From the NCBI GenBank assembly GCA_002469605.1, contig DKMV01000336.1:1-8480 (forward strand): 8,480 bases of DNA, in the 5' to 3' direction. Shown piece after piece: positions 1 to 7,376 of this stretch. Every line of letters begins with the position of its first letter. Position 1 is the stretch's first letter. The position numbers and the translations under genes were made by a program. Under the pieces are notes generated by a model. It was not told the origin of the DNA, ran no database searches, and saw only the letters and a program-made list of their open reading frames with translations. The stretch is from Leclercia sp. UBA7405 (GTDB lineage Bacteria > Pseudomonadota > Gammaproteobacteria > Enterobacterales > Enterobacteriaceae).

Positions 1-2139
1 GTGGTCACCGAGGGGATCCTCACCCGCATGCTGCAGCAGGATCCGGAACTGGCAGGCGTTGGGCTGGTGATCCTCGATGAGTTTCACGAGCGCAGCCTGC
101 AGGCAGATCTGGCCCTGGCGCTGCTGCTGGATGTGCAGCAGGGGCTGCGGGACGATCTTAGGCTGCTGATCATGTCCGCCACCCTTGATAACGATCGTCT
201 GCAAAAACTGCTGCCGGACGCGCCGGCGATCGCCTCCGAGGGGCGCTCCTTCCCGGTGGAGAGGCGCTACCAGTCGCTGTCGCCTCAGCTGCGCTTCGAA
301 GAGGCCGTCGCGGTGGCGACTGCGGAACTGCTGCGCCAGAAGAGCGGCTCGCTGCTGCTCTTTTTGCCGGGCACCCGGGAGATCCAGCGGGTGCAGGAGC
401 ATTTGGCAGGGCGCGTGGGCAGCGATGTGCTGCTCTGCCCGCTGTATGGCGCCTTAACCCTTGCCGAGCAGCGTAAAGCGATATTGCCGCCGCCCGCCGG
501 GCAGCGCAAAGTGGTGCTGGCGACCAATATCGCCGAAACCAGCCTGACCATTGAAGGGATCCGGCTGGTGGTGGATACCGCCCAGGAGCGCGTCGCCCAG
601 TTCGATCCGCGCAATGGCCTTACCCGCTTAATCACCCAGCGCGTCAGCCAGGCCTCGATGACCCAGCGTGCCGGGCGTGCAGGGCGTCTTGAGCCCGGCA
701 TCTGCCTGCATCTGCTCCCCTTTGAACAGGCGGAGCGCGCCGCGGCGCAGGGCACGCCGGAAATCATGCAAAGCGACCTCTGCGGCCTGCTGCTCGAACT
801 CTTACAGTGGGGCTGTCAGGATCCCGCCCAGCTCTGCTGGCTGGACAGCCCGCCCGCCGTGAACCTCGCCGCCGCCCGCGCGCTGCTAACCCGCCTTGGA
901 GCACTGGAGGGGGGCCGGCTGACTGCCCACGGGCAGAAGATGGCGGCTTTGGGCAACGATCCGCGCCTGGCCGCGATGCTGGCCGCCGCAAAAGGCGATG
1001 ACGAAATTGCCACGGCGGCGAAACTGGCGGCTATCCTTGAGGAGCCCCCGCGCGGGGCGGCCAGCGATCTGGCGGCCGCTTTCTCGCGCAACCAGCCGGG
1101 CTGGCAGCAGCGGGCGCGTACGCTCTGCAGGCGGCTGAACAGCCACGGCGGCGCACCGGATGCGGATCGTATTCCGGCCCTGTTAGCCCACGCGTTTCCG
1201 GATCGTCTGGCGCGGCGGCGCGGGCTGGACGGCCGCTACCAGCTGGCGAACGGCATGGGGGCGATGCTGGATCGGGAAGATGGCCTTACCCGGCACGAAT
1301 GGCTGTTTGCACCGCTGCTGTTGCAGGGCAACCAGTCACCGGATGCGCGGATCCTGCTGGCCATCGCCGTGGATATAGAGGCTCTGGTAAGCGCCTGTCC
1401 GCAGCTGGTGGAACAGTCGGATACCGTGGAGTGGGACGAGGCCCAGGGCACCCTGAAGGCGCTGCGCCGGGCGCAGATTGGCCGCCTGACCCTGAGCGTC
1501 AAACCGCTGGCGAAGCCCTCGGAAGAGGAGCTGCACCGGGCGATGCTGAACGGGATCCGCGATAAAGGCCTGGGTGTGCTTAACTGGAGCTCGGATGCCG
1601 AACAGTATCGCATTCGGCTTGAATGTGCCGCCCGCTGGCTGCCGGAGTATGAGTGGCCTGCGGTGGATGAGGCCTCGCTGCTGGCAAACCTCGAAAGCTG
1701 GTTACTGCCGCAAATGGGTGGCGTACACTCCCTGCGCGCGCTGAAGGCGCTTGATGTGAAGGCGGCGTTACAAAATTTAACCGACTGGACAACACGCCAA
1801 CGGCTGGAGACTTTGCTGCCGGAGCATTACACTGTGCCCACCGGCAGCCGGATAGCCATTCGTTATCATGAGGATAATCCGCCCGCGCTGGCGGTAAGAA
1901 TGCAGGAGATGTTCGGTGAGGCCACGAATCCGGCGATTGCCCAGGGGCGCGTGCCGCTGGTGCTTGAGCTGCTTTCACCGGCCCAGCGTCCGCTGCAGAT
2001 CACGCGCGATTTGAGCGCCTTCTGGGCAGGAAGCTACCGCGAGGTGCAAAAGGAGATGAAAGGGCGTTATCCCAAACATGTCTGGCCGGACGATCCGGCA
2101 AACACCGCACCGACGCGGCGGACCAAGAAATATTCGTGA
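1..2139 (+). CDS. hrpB: ATP-dependent RNA helicase-like protein HrpB (DEAH-box, 5'-truncated by window edge)
   Basis: The reading frame is open from base 1 and ends at TGA 2137-2139, giving 712 visible codons. The first codon (GTG, read as Val) is internal. E. coli HrpB has 809 residues, so about 97 N-terminal residues, including the Walker A/motif I loop, lie upstream. Visible superfamily 2 helicase motifs, in window codon numbers, are: II DEFH at 26-29; III SAT at 59-61; IV LLFLPG at about 119-124; V NIAETSLTIEG from 176; VI QRAGRAGR at 222-229. The DEFH variant of the DEAH box is typical of HrpB. A helicase-associated region follows, with the GNDPRL ratchet segment at 318-323, and then the long HrpB-specific C-terminal region ending in RRTKKYS. 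The family is known as DExH-type NTPases; the cellular role of HrpB is poorly defined, and its paralogue HrpA acts on stalled or colliding ribosomes. No frameshift or lost motif is visible. Identity is very secure. Confidence 0.97.
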   Translation: MVTEGILTRMLQQDPELAGVGLVILDEFHERSLQADLALALLLDVQQGLRDDLRLLIMSATLDNDRLQKLLPDAPAIASEGRSFPVERRYQSLSPQLRFEEAVAVATAELLRQKSGSLLLFLPGTREIQRVQEHLAGRVGSDVLLCPLYGALTLAEQRKAILPPPAGQRKVVLATNIAETSLTIEGIRLVVDTAQERVAQFDPRNGLTRLITQRVSQASMTQRAGRAGRLEPGICLHLLPFEQAERAAAQGTPEIMQSDLCGLLLELLQWGCQDPAQLCWLDSPPAVNLAAARALLTRLGALEGGRLTAHGQKMAALGNDPRLAAMLAAAKGDDEIATAAKLAAILEEPPRGAASDLAAAFSRNQPGWQQRARTLCRRLNSHGGAPDADRIPALLAHAFPDRLARRRGLDGRYQLANGMGAMLDREDGLTRHEWLFAPLLLQGNQSPDARILLAIAVDIEALVSACPQLVEQSDTVEWDEAQGTLKALRRAQIGRLTLSVKPLAKPSEEELHRAMLNGIRDKGLGVLNWSSDAEQYRIRLECAARWLPEYEWPAVDEASLLANLESWLLPQMGGVHSLRALKALDVKAALQNLTDWTTRQRLETLLPEHYTVPTGSRIAIRYHEDNPPALAVRMQEMFGEATNPAIAQGRVPLVLELLSPAQRPLQITRDLSAFWAGSYREVQKEMKGRYPKHVWPDDPANTAPTRRTKKYS

Positions 2140-2166
2140 ACCGGGCGGCTGATGCCCGCACCCCAG

Positions 2167-2186
2167 CCCTCTTCCACGGGAGAGGG
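2167..2186. repeat. CCCTCT...AGAGGG imperfect hairpin downstream of hrpB
   Basis: CCCTCTTC (2167-2174) pairs with GGGAGAGGG (ending 2186) in an 8-bp stem with one T-G wobble and a CACG loop. It lies 27 nt after the hrpB stop. No T-run follows on the + strand (the next bases are AGAAAACG), so it is a poor intrinsic terminator as written. The same core occurs again after mrcB at 4845-4866. The motif resembles the short CCCTCTCC/GGAGAGGG palindromic elements scattered between genes in enterobacteria; that family assignment is from memory. Confidence 0.5.
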
Positions 2187-2199
2187 AGAAAACGCGAAA

Positions 2200-2220
2200 G
2201 ACGTTTATGACATAAACGTC
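2200..2220. repeat. Perfect 21-nt palindrome in the mrcB upstream region
   Basis: GACGTTTATG (2200-2209) and CATAAACGTC (2211-2220) are exact reverse complements around a single central A at 2210. The repeat sits 91 nt before the mrcB ATG and 60 nt after the hrpB stop. As RNA it would form a 9-bp stem with a 3-nt loop, followed a few bases later by the T-rich run ATTTATTTT. As DNA it has the symmetry of a dimeric repressor site. The symmetry is seen directly; whether it is a terminator, an operator or neither is unknown. Confidence 0.5.
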
Positions 2221-2300
2221 CTGCTATTTATTTTGAGAGATTTCTTCTTTCTCCTTTCGGAGCAAGAACTGAGAATCAGGCCGTTGCGCCTGAAAGTTGC

Positions 2301-2311
2301 GGAGAAAAAGC
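2301..2311 (+). promoter_or_regulatory. mrcB ribosome binding site
   Basis: GGAG at 2301-2304 lies 7 nt before ATG 2312. This supports the ATG (protein [10 protein letters not shown]...) over an in-frame TTG at 2297, which has no upstream Shine-Dalgarno sequence and would add only five residues not present in the E. coli protein. Confidence 0.8.
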
Positions 2312-4834
2312 ATGGCGGGGAATGACCGCGAGCCGATTGGACGTAAAGGGAAACCTTCGCGTCCGGCGAAAGAGAAAGTAAGCCGTCGCCGCCTCAGAAA
2401 TGAGGATCGCGACGATGAGTATGAAGACGATTATGAGGATGAAGAACCGATGCCGCGCAAAGGAAAAGGCAAAGGGCGTAAGCCTCGTGGGAAACGCGGC
2501 TGGTTCTGGCTATTGCTGAAGCTGTTTATTGTTTTTGTGGTACTGCTGGCGATTTACGGCGTCTATCTGGACCAGAAGATCCGCAGCCGTATCGACGGTA
2601 AGGTCTGGCAGCTGCCGGCGGCCGTCTATGGCCGGATGGTGAATCTTGAGCCGGATATGTCCATCAGCAAGAACGAGATGGTCAAGCTGCTGGAGGCCAC
2701 CCAGTATCGTCAGGTCACTAAGATGACCCGCCCGGGCGAGTTTACCGTCCAGGCGAAAAGCATCGAAATGATCCGCCGTCCGTTCGACTTCCCGGACAGC
2801 AAAGAGGGGCAGGTGCGTGCGCGTCTGACCTTTGACGGCGATCGGCTGGAAACCATCGAGAACATGGAGAACGACCGTCAGTTCGGCTTCTTCCGTCTCG
2901 ATCCGCGCCTGATCACCATGCTCTCGTCGCCAAACGGCGAGCAGCGCCTGTTTGTGGCGCGTAACGGCTTCCCGGATCTGCTGGTCGATACCCTGCTGGC
3001 CACCGAAGACCGCCACTTCTACGAGCACGACGGCGTAAGTCTCTACTCCATCGGCCGTGCGGTGCTGGCTAACCTCACCGCCGGGCGTACGGTGCAGGGG
3101 GCGAGTACCCTGACCCAGCAGCTGGTGAAGAACCTGTTCCTCTCCAGCGAGCGCTCCTACTGGCGTAAGGCCAACGAAGCGTATATGGCGGTGCTGATGG
3201 ATGCCCGCTACAGCAAAGACCGCATTCTTGAGCTCTACATGAACGAGGTCTACCTCGGTCAGAGCGGCGACAACGAAATCCGCGGCTTCCCGCTGGCGAG
3301 CCTGTACTACTTTGGCCGCCCGGTAGAAGAACTGAGCCTCGACCAGCAGGCGCTGCTGGTGGGGATGGTGAAAGGGGCCTCGATCTATAACCCGTGGCGT
3401 AACCCGAAGCTGGCGCTGGAGCGTCGTAACCTGGTTCTGCGTCTGCTGCAACAGCAGCAGGTGATCGACCAGGAGCTGTACGAGATGCTGAGCGCGCGTC
3501 CGCTGGGCGTACAGCCGCGCGGCGGCGTTATCTCTCCGCAGCCTGCCTTTATGCAGATGGTGCGCCAGGAGCTGCAGGCCAAGCTCGGCGACAAAGTGAA
3601 AGATCTCTCCGGCGTGAAGATCTTCACCACCTTTGACTCGGTGGCGCAGGACGCGGCAGAAAAAGCGGCGGTTGAGGGGATTCCGGTTCTGAAGAAGCAG
3701 CGCAAGCTGAGCGATCTCGAAACCGCGATGGTAGTGGTTGACCGCTTCAGCGGCGAAGTGCGGGCGATGGTCGGCGGGGCGGAGCCGCAATTTGCGGGCT
3801 ACAACCGTGCCATGCAGGCGCGCCGCTCTATCGGCTCGCTGGCGAAACCGGCGACCTATCTTACCGCCCTGAGCCAGCCGAATCAGTACCGACTGAACAC
3901 CTGGATTGCCGATGCGCCTATCTCCCTGCGCCAGCCTAACGGCCAGGTGTGGTCCCCGCAGAACGACGATCGTCAGTTCAGCGGTCAGGTGATGCTGGTG
4001 GATGCGCTGACCCGCTCGATGAACGTGCCGACGGTAAACCTCGGGATGGCCCTCGGCCTGCCGGCAATCGTTGATACCTGGCAGAAGCTGGGCGTGCCGA
4101 AGAATCAGCTGCATCCGGTTCCGGCGATGATCCTCGGTGCCCTCAACCTGACGCCGATTGAAGTGGCGCAGGCGTTCCAGACCATCGCCAGCGGCGGTAA
4201 CCGCGCGACGCTTTCGGCGCTGCGCTCGGTGATCGCCGAAGACGGTAAGGTGCTGTATCAGAGCTTCCCGCAGGCGGAGCGTGCAGTACCGGCCCAGGCG
4301 GCCTATATGACGCTCTGGACCATGCAGCAGGTTGTGCAGCGCGGTACCGGTCGTCAACTGGGAGCGAAGTATCCGGGCCTGCATCTGGCGGGTAAAACCG
4401 GTACCACCAACAACAACGTCGATACCTGGTTCGCCGGTATCGACGGGCGTGAAGTGGTGATCACCTGGGTTGGCCGCGATAACAACCAGCCGACCAAGCT
4501 GTACGGTGCCAGCGGTGCGATGTCTATCTACCAGCGTTATCTGGCTAACCAGTCGCCGGTGCCGTTAGTGATGACCCCGCCGGAAGACGTGGTTGATATG
4601 GGCGTGGATGAGGGCGGTAACTTCATCTGCGGCGGCGGGATGCGTCGCGTTCCGGTCTGGACCAGCAACCCGGATTCCCTCTGCCAGCAGGCCGCGCCGG
4701 AGCCGACGGGCAATCCGTTTGACCATTCTTCTCAGCCGCAGCAGCCGCAGCAGCAGCAGCAACAACAGCAGCCTGAGAAAAAAGAGAGCGACGGCGTCGC
4801 GGGCTGGATCAAAGATATGTTCGGCGGTAACTAA
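2312..4834 (+). CDS. mrcB: Bifunctional class A penicillin-binding protein 1B (glycosyltransferase/transpeptidase)
   Basis: 840 aa (E. coli 844). PBP1B polymerises lipid II into glycan strands and crosslinks them at the outer face of the inner membrane, with LpoB as its outer-membrane activator. Visible parts in order: a cytoplasmic tail with an acidic D/E/Y-rich stretch (about 31-46) and a basic stretch (49-62); one transmembrane helix at about 64-86; the UB2H region that binds LpoB at roughly 108-200; the GT51 glycosyltransferase with catalytic Glu232 in [14 protein letters not shown], and Glu289 in RKANE; and the penicillin-binding transpeptidase with nucleophile Ser509 in SLAK (509-512), SMN at 569-571 and KTGTT from Lys695. 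All catalytic motifs are intact. The C-terminal tail is Gln/Pro-rich, with eight consecutive Gln (813-820), and ends in [10 protein letters not shown]. An internal ATG at codon 47 matches the start of the shorter gamma form known in E. coli. A hairpin terminator follows directly. Compared with E. coli numbering there appears to be a two-residue deletion between SLAK and SMN. Confidence 0.98.
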   Translation: MAGNDREPIGRKGKPSRPAKEKVSRRRLRNEDRDDEYEDDYEDEEPMPRKGKGKGRKPRGKRGWFWLLLKLFIVFVVLLAIYGVYLDQKIRSRIDGKVWQLPAAVYGRMVNLEPDMSISKNEMVKLLEATQYRQVTKMTRPGEFTVQAKSIEMIRRPFDFPDSKEGQVRARLTFDGDRLETIENMENDRQFGFFRLDPRLITMLSSPNGEQRLFVARNGFPDLLVDTLLATEDRHFYEHDGVSLYSIGRAVLANLTAGRTVQGASTLTQQLVKNLFLSSERSYWRKANEAYMAVLMDARYSKDRILELYMNEVYLGQSGDNEIRGFPLASLYYFGRPVEELSLDQQALLVGMVKGASIYNPWRNPKLALERRNLVLRLLQQQQVIDQELYEMLSARPLGVQPRGGVISPQPAFMQMVRQELQAKLGDKVKDLSGVKIFTTFDSVAQDAAEKAAVEGIPVLKKQRKLSDLETAMVVVDRFSGEVRAMVGGAEPQFAGYNRAMQARRSIGSLAKPATYLTALSQPNQYRLNTWIADAPISLRQPNGQVWSPQNDDRQFSGQVMLVDALTRSMNVPTVNLGMALGLPAIVDTWQKLGVPKNQLHPVPAMILGALNLTPIEVAQAFQTIASGGNRATLSALRSVIAEDGKVLYQSFPQAERAVPAQAAYMTLWTMQQVVQRGTGRQLGAKYPGLHLAGKTGTTNNNVDTWFAGIDGREVVITWVGRDNNQPTKLYGASGAMSIYQRYLANQSPVPLVMTPPEDVVDMGVDEGGNFICGGGMRRVPVWTSNPDSLCQQAAPEPTGNPFDHSSQPQQPQQQQQQQQPEKKESDGVAGWIKDMFGGN
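2450..2452 (+). promoter_or_regulatory. Probable internal start codon for the short (gamma) form of PBP1B
   Basis: In-frame ATG at codon 47 of mrcB, beginning MPRKGKGKG. It has a GAGG stretch at 2435-2438, 11 nt upstream. In E. coli a short PBP1B form is translated from Met46 in the same sequence context, and the equivalent Met is kept here. The short form would lack the acidic tail but keep the basic stretch and the membrane helix. Use of the site in this organism is inference. Confidence 0.5.
4748..4771 (+). repeat. Poly-glutamine codon run in the mrcB 3' end
   Basis: Eight consecutive Gln codons (four CAG, two CAA, two CAG) sit within a longer CAG/CCG-rich stretch starting at 4733. It lies in the periplasmic C-terminal tail of PBP1B, outside the catalytic domains. 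The E. coli tail is also Gln/Pro-rich but arranged differently, so this is a length-variable low-complexity segment prone to slippage. Confidence 0.8.
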
Positions 4835-4844
4835 TCTGCCTGTT

Positions 4845-4873
4845 CCCCTCTCCTGCGGGAGAGGGGATTCTTT
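4845..4873 (+). terminator. Rho-independent terminator after mrcB
   Basis: CCCCTCTCC (4845-4853) pairs perfectly with GGGAGAGGGG (ending 4866) as a 9-bp GC-rich stem with a TGCG loop, followed by ATTCTTT. It begins 10 nt after the mrcB stop, the usual place for an intrinsic terminator, although the T-run is interrupted. It would separate mrcB transcription from iron-regulated fhuA. The stem shares its core with the hairpin at 2167-2186. Confidence 0.7.
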
Positions 4874-4978
4874 CACCTCTGACCAACATTTTTCTAACCC
4901 CGCTTTTCCCTCGTTTTAACCCCATGGTTTCTCTTGATTACTTATTATCCCCTTAATATCCGTGGGGCCGCTATTTGC

Positions 4979-5006
4979 TTGCTATGCCGCCAGCGTTTCG
5001 CATAAT
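4979..5006 (+). promoter_or_regulatory. Candidate sigma-70 promoter for fhuA
   Basis: TTGCTA (4979-4984, 4 of 6 to the -35 consensus) and CATAAT (5001-5006, 5 of 6 to the -10 consensus) are separated by 16 nt. Transcription would begin near 5013, leaving a leader of about 58 nt, with the Fur-like sequence just downstream of the start. TAATAT at 5003-5008 is an alternative -10. No transcript start is visible from sequence, so this is a best guess. Confidence 0.45.
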
Positions 5007-5016
5007 ATGCTGCGGT

Positions 5017-5050
5017 CATAATAATAATTCTCGTTTACGTTATCATTCAC
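5017..5050. promoter_or_regulatory. Fur-box region controlling fhuA (iron repression)
   Basis: Two overlapping Fur-like elements are visible. CATAATAATAATTCTCGTT (5017-5035) matches 12 of 19 positions of the consensus GATAATGATAATCATTATC. The reverse complement of 5032-5050 matches 10 of 19, including the unbroken core AATGATAA. They overlap the expected transcription start and leader, where Fe2+-Fur would block RNA polymerase. The same leader region in E. coli fhuA is a known Fur target. The sequence match is seen; function is inferred from family and position. Confidence 0.7.
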
Positions 5051-5070
5051 TCTTTCTCAGAGATATACCA

Positions 5071-7326
5071 ATGGCGCTTTCAAAAACTGCTCAGCCAATG
5101 CATTCTTCACTGCGTAAAATCGCAGTTGTTGTAGCCACAGCGGTTAGCGGCATGTCTGCTTACGCTCAGGCTGCTGAAACCCCGAAAAAAGAAGAAACCA
5201 TCACCGTTACCGCCGCGCCTGCTCCACAGGAGAGCGCATGGGGCCCGGCGGCGACCATTGCGGCACGCCAGTCGGCAACCGGTACCAAGACCGATACCTC
5301 CATTGAGAAGGTGCCGCAGTCCGTTTCCGTGGTGACCGCTGAAGAGATGGCGCTCCATCAGCCTAAGTCGGTGAAAGAGGCGCTCAGCTACACCCCCGGC
5401 GTTGCCGTAGGCACCCGCGGTGCGTCCAACACCTATGATTACCTGATCATTCGCGGTTTCGCCGCCGACGGCCAGAGTCAGAATAACTATCTGAACGGCC
5501 TGAAGATGCAGGGCAACTTCTATAACGACGCGGTGATCGACCCTTATATGCTGGAGCGCGCAGAAGTGATGCGCGGACCGGTTTCCGTCCTGTACGGAAA
5601 GAGCAACCCTGGCGGCCTGCTGAATATGGTCAGCAAGCGCCCGACCACGGAGCCGCTGAAAGAGATCCAGTTTAAAGCGGGTACCGACAGCCTGTTCCAG
5701 ACCGGGTTTGACTTCAGCGATGCGCTGGATGACGACGGCGTTTACTCTTACCGTTTAACCGGCCTGGCGCGCTCCGCTAACGCCCAGCAGAAGGGTGCAG
5801 AAGAGCAGCGTTACGCCATCGCGCCGTCCTTCAGCTGGCGTCCGGATGACAAAACCAACTTTACCTTCCTCTCTTACTTCCAGAACGAGCCGGAGACTGG
5901 CTACTACGGCTGGCTGCCAAAAGAGGGAACGGTAGACAAGCTGCCAAACGGCAAGCGCCTGCCGACCGATTTCAACGAAGGGGCGAACAACAACACCTAC
6001 TCGCGTAATGAGAAGATGGTGGGTTACAGCTTCGATCACGAATTCAACAACACCTTTACCGTGCGCCAGAACCTGCGGTACGCGCAGAACAAAGTCGCGC
6101 AGAACAGCGTGTACGGCTACGGCATGTGTTCCGATCCGCTCTATTCCAGCAATCCGGCCAGCAGCCCGTGCGCCAGCGTGCCGCAGTCACAGTGGGGCCA
6201 CACCCTGACCCGTCAGTACGTGATTGATAAAGAGAAGCTGGAGAACTTCGCGGTTGATACCCAGCTGCAGAGCAAGTTCGCCACCGGCGATATTGATCAC
6301 ACCCTGCTGACCGGCGTTGATTTCATGCGCATGCGTAACGATATCGACTCCTGGTTTGGCTATGCCGGTGCCGTCGCACCCTCTGACATCTACAACCTCG
6401 ACCGCGGCGACTTCGACTTTGGCGCGCATCCTGGGCCGTCCGGTGCCTATCAGGTGCTGAACAAGCAGAAGCAGACCGGTGTATATGTTCAGGATCAGGC
6501 CCAGTGGGATAAAGTGCTGGTAACCCTGGGCGGCCGTTACGACTGGTCTGAACAGGACTCCTTAAACCGCGTTTTCAACACCACCGCCAACCGCGATGAC
6601 AATCAGTTTACCTGGCGCGGCGGCGTTAACTACCTGTTTGCGAACGGCGTAACGCCGTACTTCAGCTACAGCGAATCCTTTGAGCCCTCCTCACAGACGG
6701 ACGCGCAGGGTAAACCTTTTGCCCCGTCAAAAGGCAAGCAGTACGAAGTGGGTGTGAAATACGTTCCGCAGGATCGTCCGATTGTGCTGACGGGTGCGCT
6801 GTATGACCTGACCAAAACCAACAACCTGATGGGTGACCCGGGTGGTTCGATCTTCTCGGTTGACGGCGGTGAGGTGCGTTCCCGTGGCGTCGAACTGGAA
6901 GCGAAAGCCGCGCTCTCTGCAAGCGTTAACCTGGTGGGCTCTTACACCTATACGGATGCGGAATACACCACCGACACCAACTACAAAGGCAATACCCCTG
7001 CGCAGGTGCCAAAACATATGGCCTCCCTGTGGACGGATTACACCCTCTATGAGGGCGCGCTCTCCGGCCTGACCCTGGGTGCGGGCGCTCGTTACTCCGG
7101 CTCCAGCTATGGCGATCCGGCGAACAGCTTCAAGGTGGGTAGCTACACCGTGGTGGATGCGCTGGTCCGTTACGATCTGGCGCGCGTCGGTATGGCGGGC
7201 TCCAACGTGGCGCTGCACGTCAACAACCTGTTCGATCGTGAATACGTCTCCAGCTGCTTCAACACCTACGGCTGCTTCTGGGGCGCTGAACGCCAGGTTG
7301 TCGCCACCGCGACCTTCAGCTTCTAA
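5071..7326 (+). CDS. fhuA: Ferrichrome TonB-dependent outer-membrane receptor FhuA
   Basis: 751 aa (E. coli precursor 747). FhuA imports ferrichrome and related Fe3+-hydroxamates across the outer membrane using TonB-ExbBD energy; in E. coli it is also the receptor for phages T1, T5 and phi80, colicin M and albomycin. The start is ATG 5071: it gives MALSKTAQP followed by a signal peptide (hydrophobic core IAVVVATAVSGMSA, likely cleavage after AYAQA, residue 34). A frame extension upstream to 4975 runs through the Fur region and is not used. The TonB box ETITV is at 42-46, just after the signal peptide. The plug (about 50-195) contains YTPGVAVGTRG and GPVSVLYGKSNPGGLLN. The 22-strand barrel ends in the aromatic terminus ATFSF. 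Cysteine pairs are present at 353/367 (loop L4) and 729/735 (last loop), corresponding to the two disulfides of E. coli FhuA. The L4 loop differs strongly from E. coli. The Shine-Dalgarno sequence is weak (AGAG at 5059-5062). Confidence 0.98.
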   Translation: MALSKTAQPMHSSLRKIAVVVATAVSGMSAYAQAAETPKKEETITVTAAPAPQESAWGPAATIAARQSATGTKTDTSIEKVPQSVSVVTAEEMALHQPKSVKEALSYTPGVAVGTRGASNTYDYLIIRGFAADGQSQNNYLNGLKMQGNFYNDAVIDPYMLERAEVMRGPVSVLYGKSNPGGLLNMVSKRPTTEPLKEIQFKAGTDSLFQTGFDFSDALDDDGVYSYRLTGLARSANAQQKGAEEQRYAIAPSFSWRPDDKTNFTFLSYFQNEPETGYYGWLPKEGTVDKLPNGKRLPTDFNEGANNNTYSRNEKMVGYSFDHEFNNTFTVRQNLRYAQNKVAQNSVYGYGMCSDPLYSSNPASSPCASVPQSQWGHTLTRQYVIDKEKLENFAVDTQLQSKFATGDIDHTLLTGVDFMRMRNDIDSWFGYAGAVAPSDIYNLDRGDFDFGAHPGPSGAYQVLNKQKQTGVYVQDQAQWDKVLVTLGGRYDWSEQDSLNRVFNTTANRDDNQFTWRGGVNYLFANGVTPYFSYSESFEPSSQTDAQGKPFAPSKGKQYEVGVKYVPQDRPIVLTGALYDLTKTNNLMGDPGGSIFSVDGGEVRSRGVELEAKAALSASVNLVGSYTYTDAEYTTDTNYKGNTPAQVPKHMASLWTDYTLYEGALSGLTLGAGARYSGSSYGDPANSFKVGSYTVVDALVRYDLARVGMAGSNVALHVNNLFDREYVSSCFNTYGCFWGAERQVVATATFSF

Positions 7327-7337
7327 TCGTTAAATTT

Positions 7338-7361
7338 GGGCACGGTTCTTCGTGCCCTTTT
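7338..7361 (+). terminator. Hairpin terminator or attenuator between fhuA and fhuC
   Basis: GGGCACG (7338-7344) pairs perfectly with CGTGCCC (7351-7357) around a 6-nt loop GTTCTT, followed at once by TTTT (7358-7361). It begins 11 nt after the fhuA stop and ends 15 nt before the fhuC start. No obvious new promoter fits between it and fhuC, so fhuCD transcription probably comes from read-through. A partial terminator would give high receptor and low transporter levels. Confidence 0.75.
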
Positions 7362-7376
7362 ACTAAGTTGGCTACG

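Noticed and set aside
285..1978. Several - strand and alternate-frame open frames inside hrpB
   Set aside because: All lie within an intact helicase gene, are Arg/Pro/Ala/Ser-rich as expected of GC-rich shadow frames, and show no known motif.
2233..2261. TTGAGA as a -35 element for mrcB
   Set aside because: No acceptable -10 hexamer is found 16-18 nt downstream, so no mrcB promoter is claimed.
2297..2311. TTG start for mrcB five codons before the ATG
   Set aside because: The Shine-Dalgarno GGAG lies between this TTG and the ATG, and the ATG gives the same N-terminus as E. coli PBP1B.
2510..4384. A 624-codon open frame on the - strand opposite mrcB
   Set aside because: Its composition (very His-, Arg- and Leu-rich) is that of an antisense shadow of a codon-biased gene. 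The + strand protein is PBP1B with every catalytic motif, and no promoter, ribosome binding site or recognisable domain supports the antisense frame.
4975..5070. Upstream extension of the fhuA frame to TTG 4975
   Set aside because: The extra 32 codons run through the likely promoter and Fur-box sequence and would put a non-secretory segment before a clear signal peptide starting at ATG 5071.
7368..7376. TTG start for fhuC three codons before the ATG
   Set aside because: ATG 7377 reproduces the 265-residue family length, and no ribosome binding site favours the TTG.
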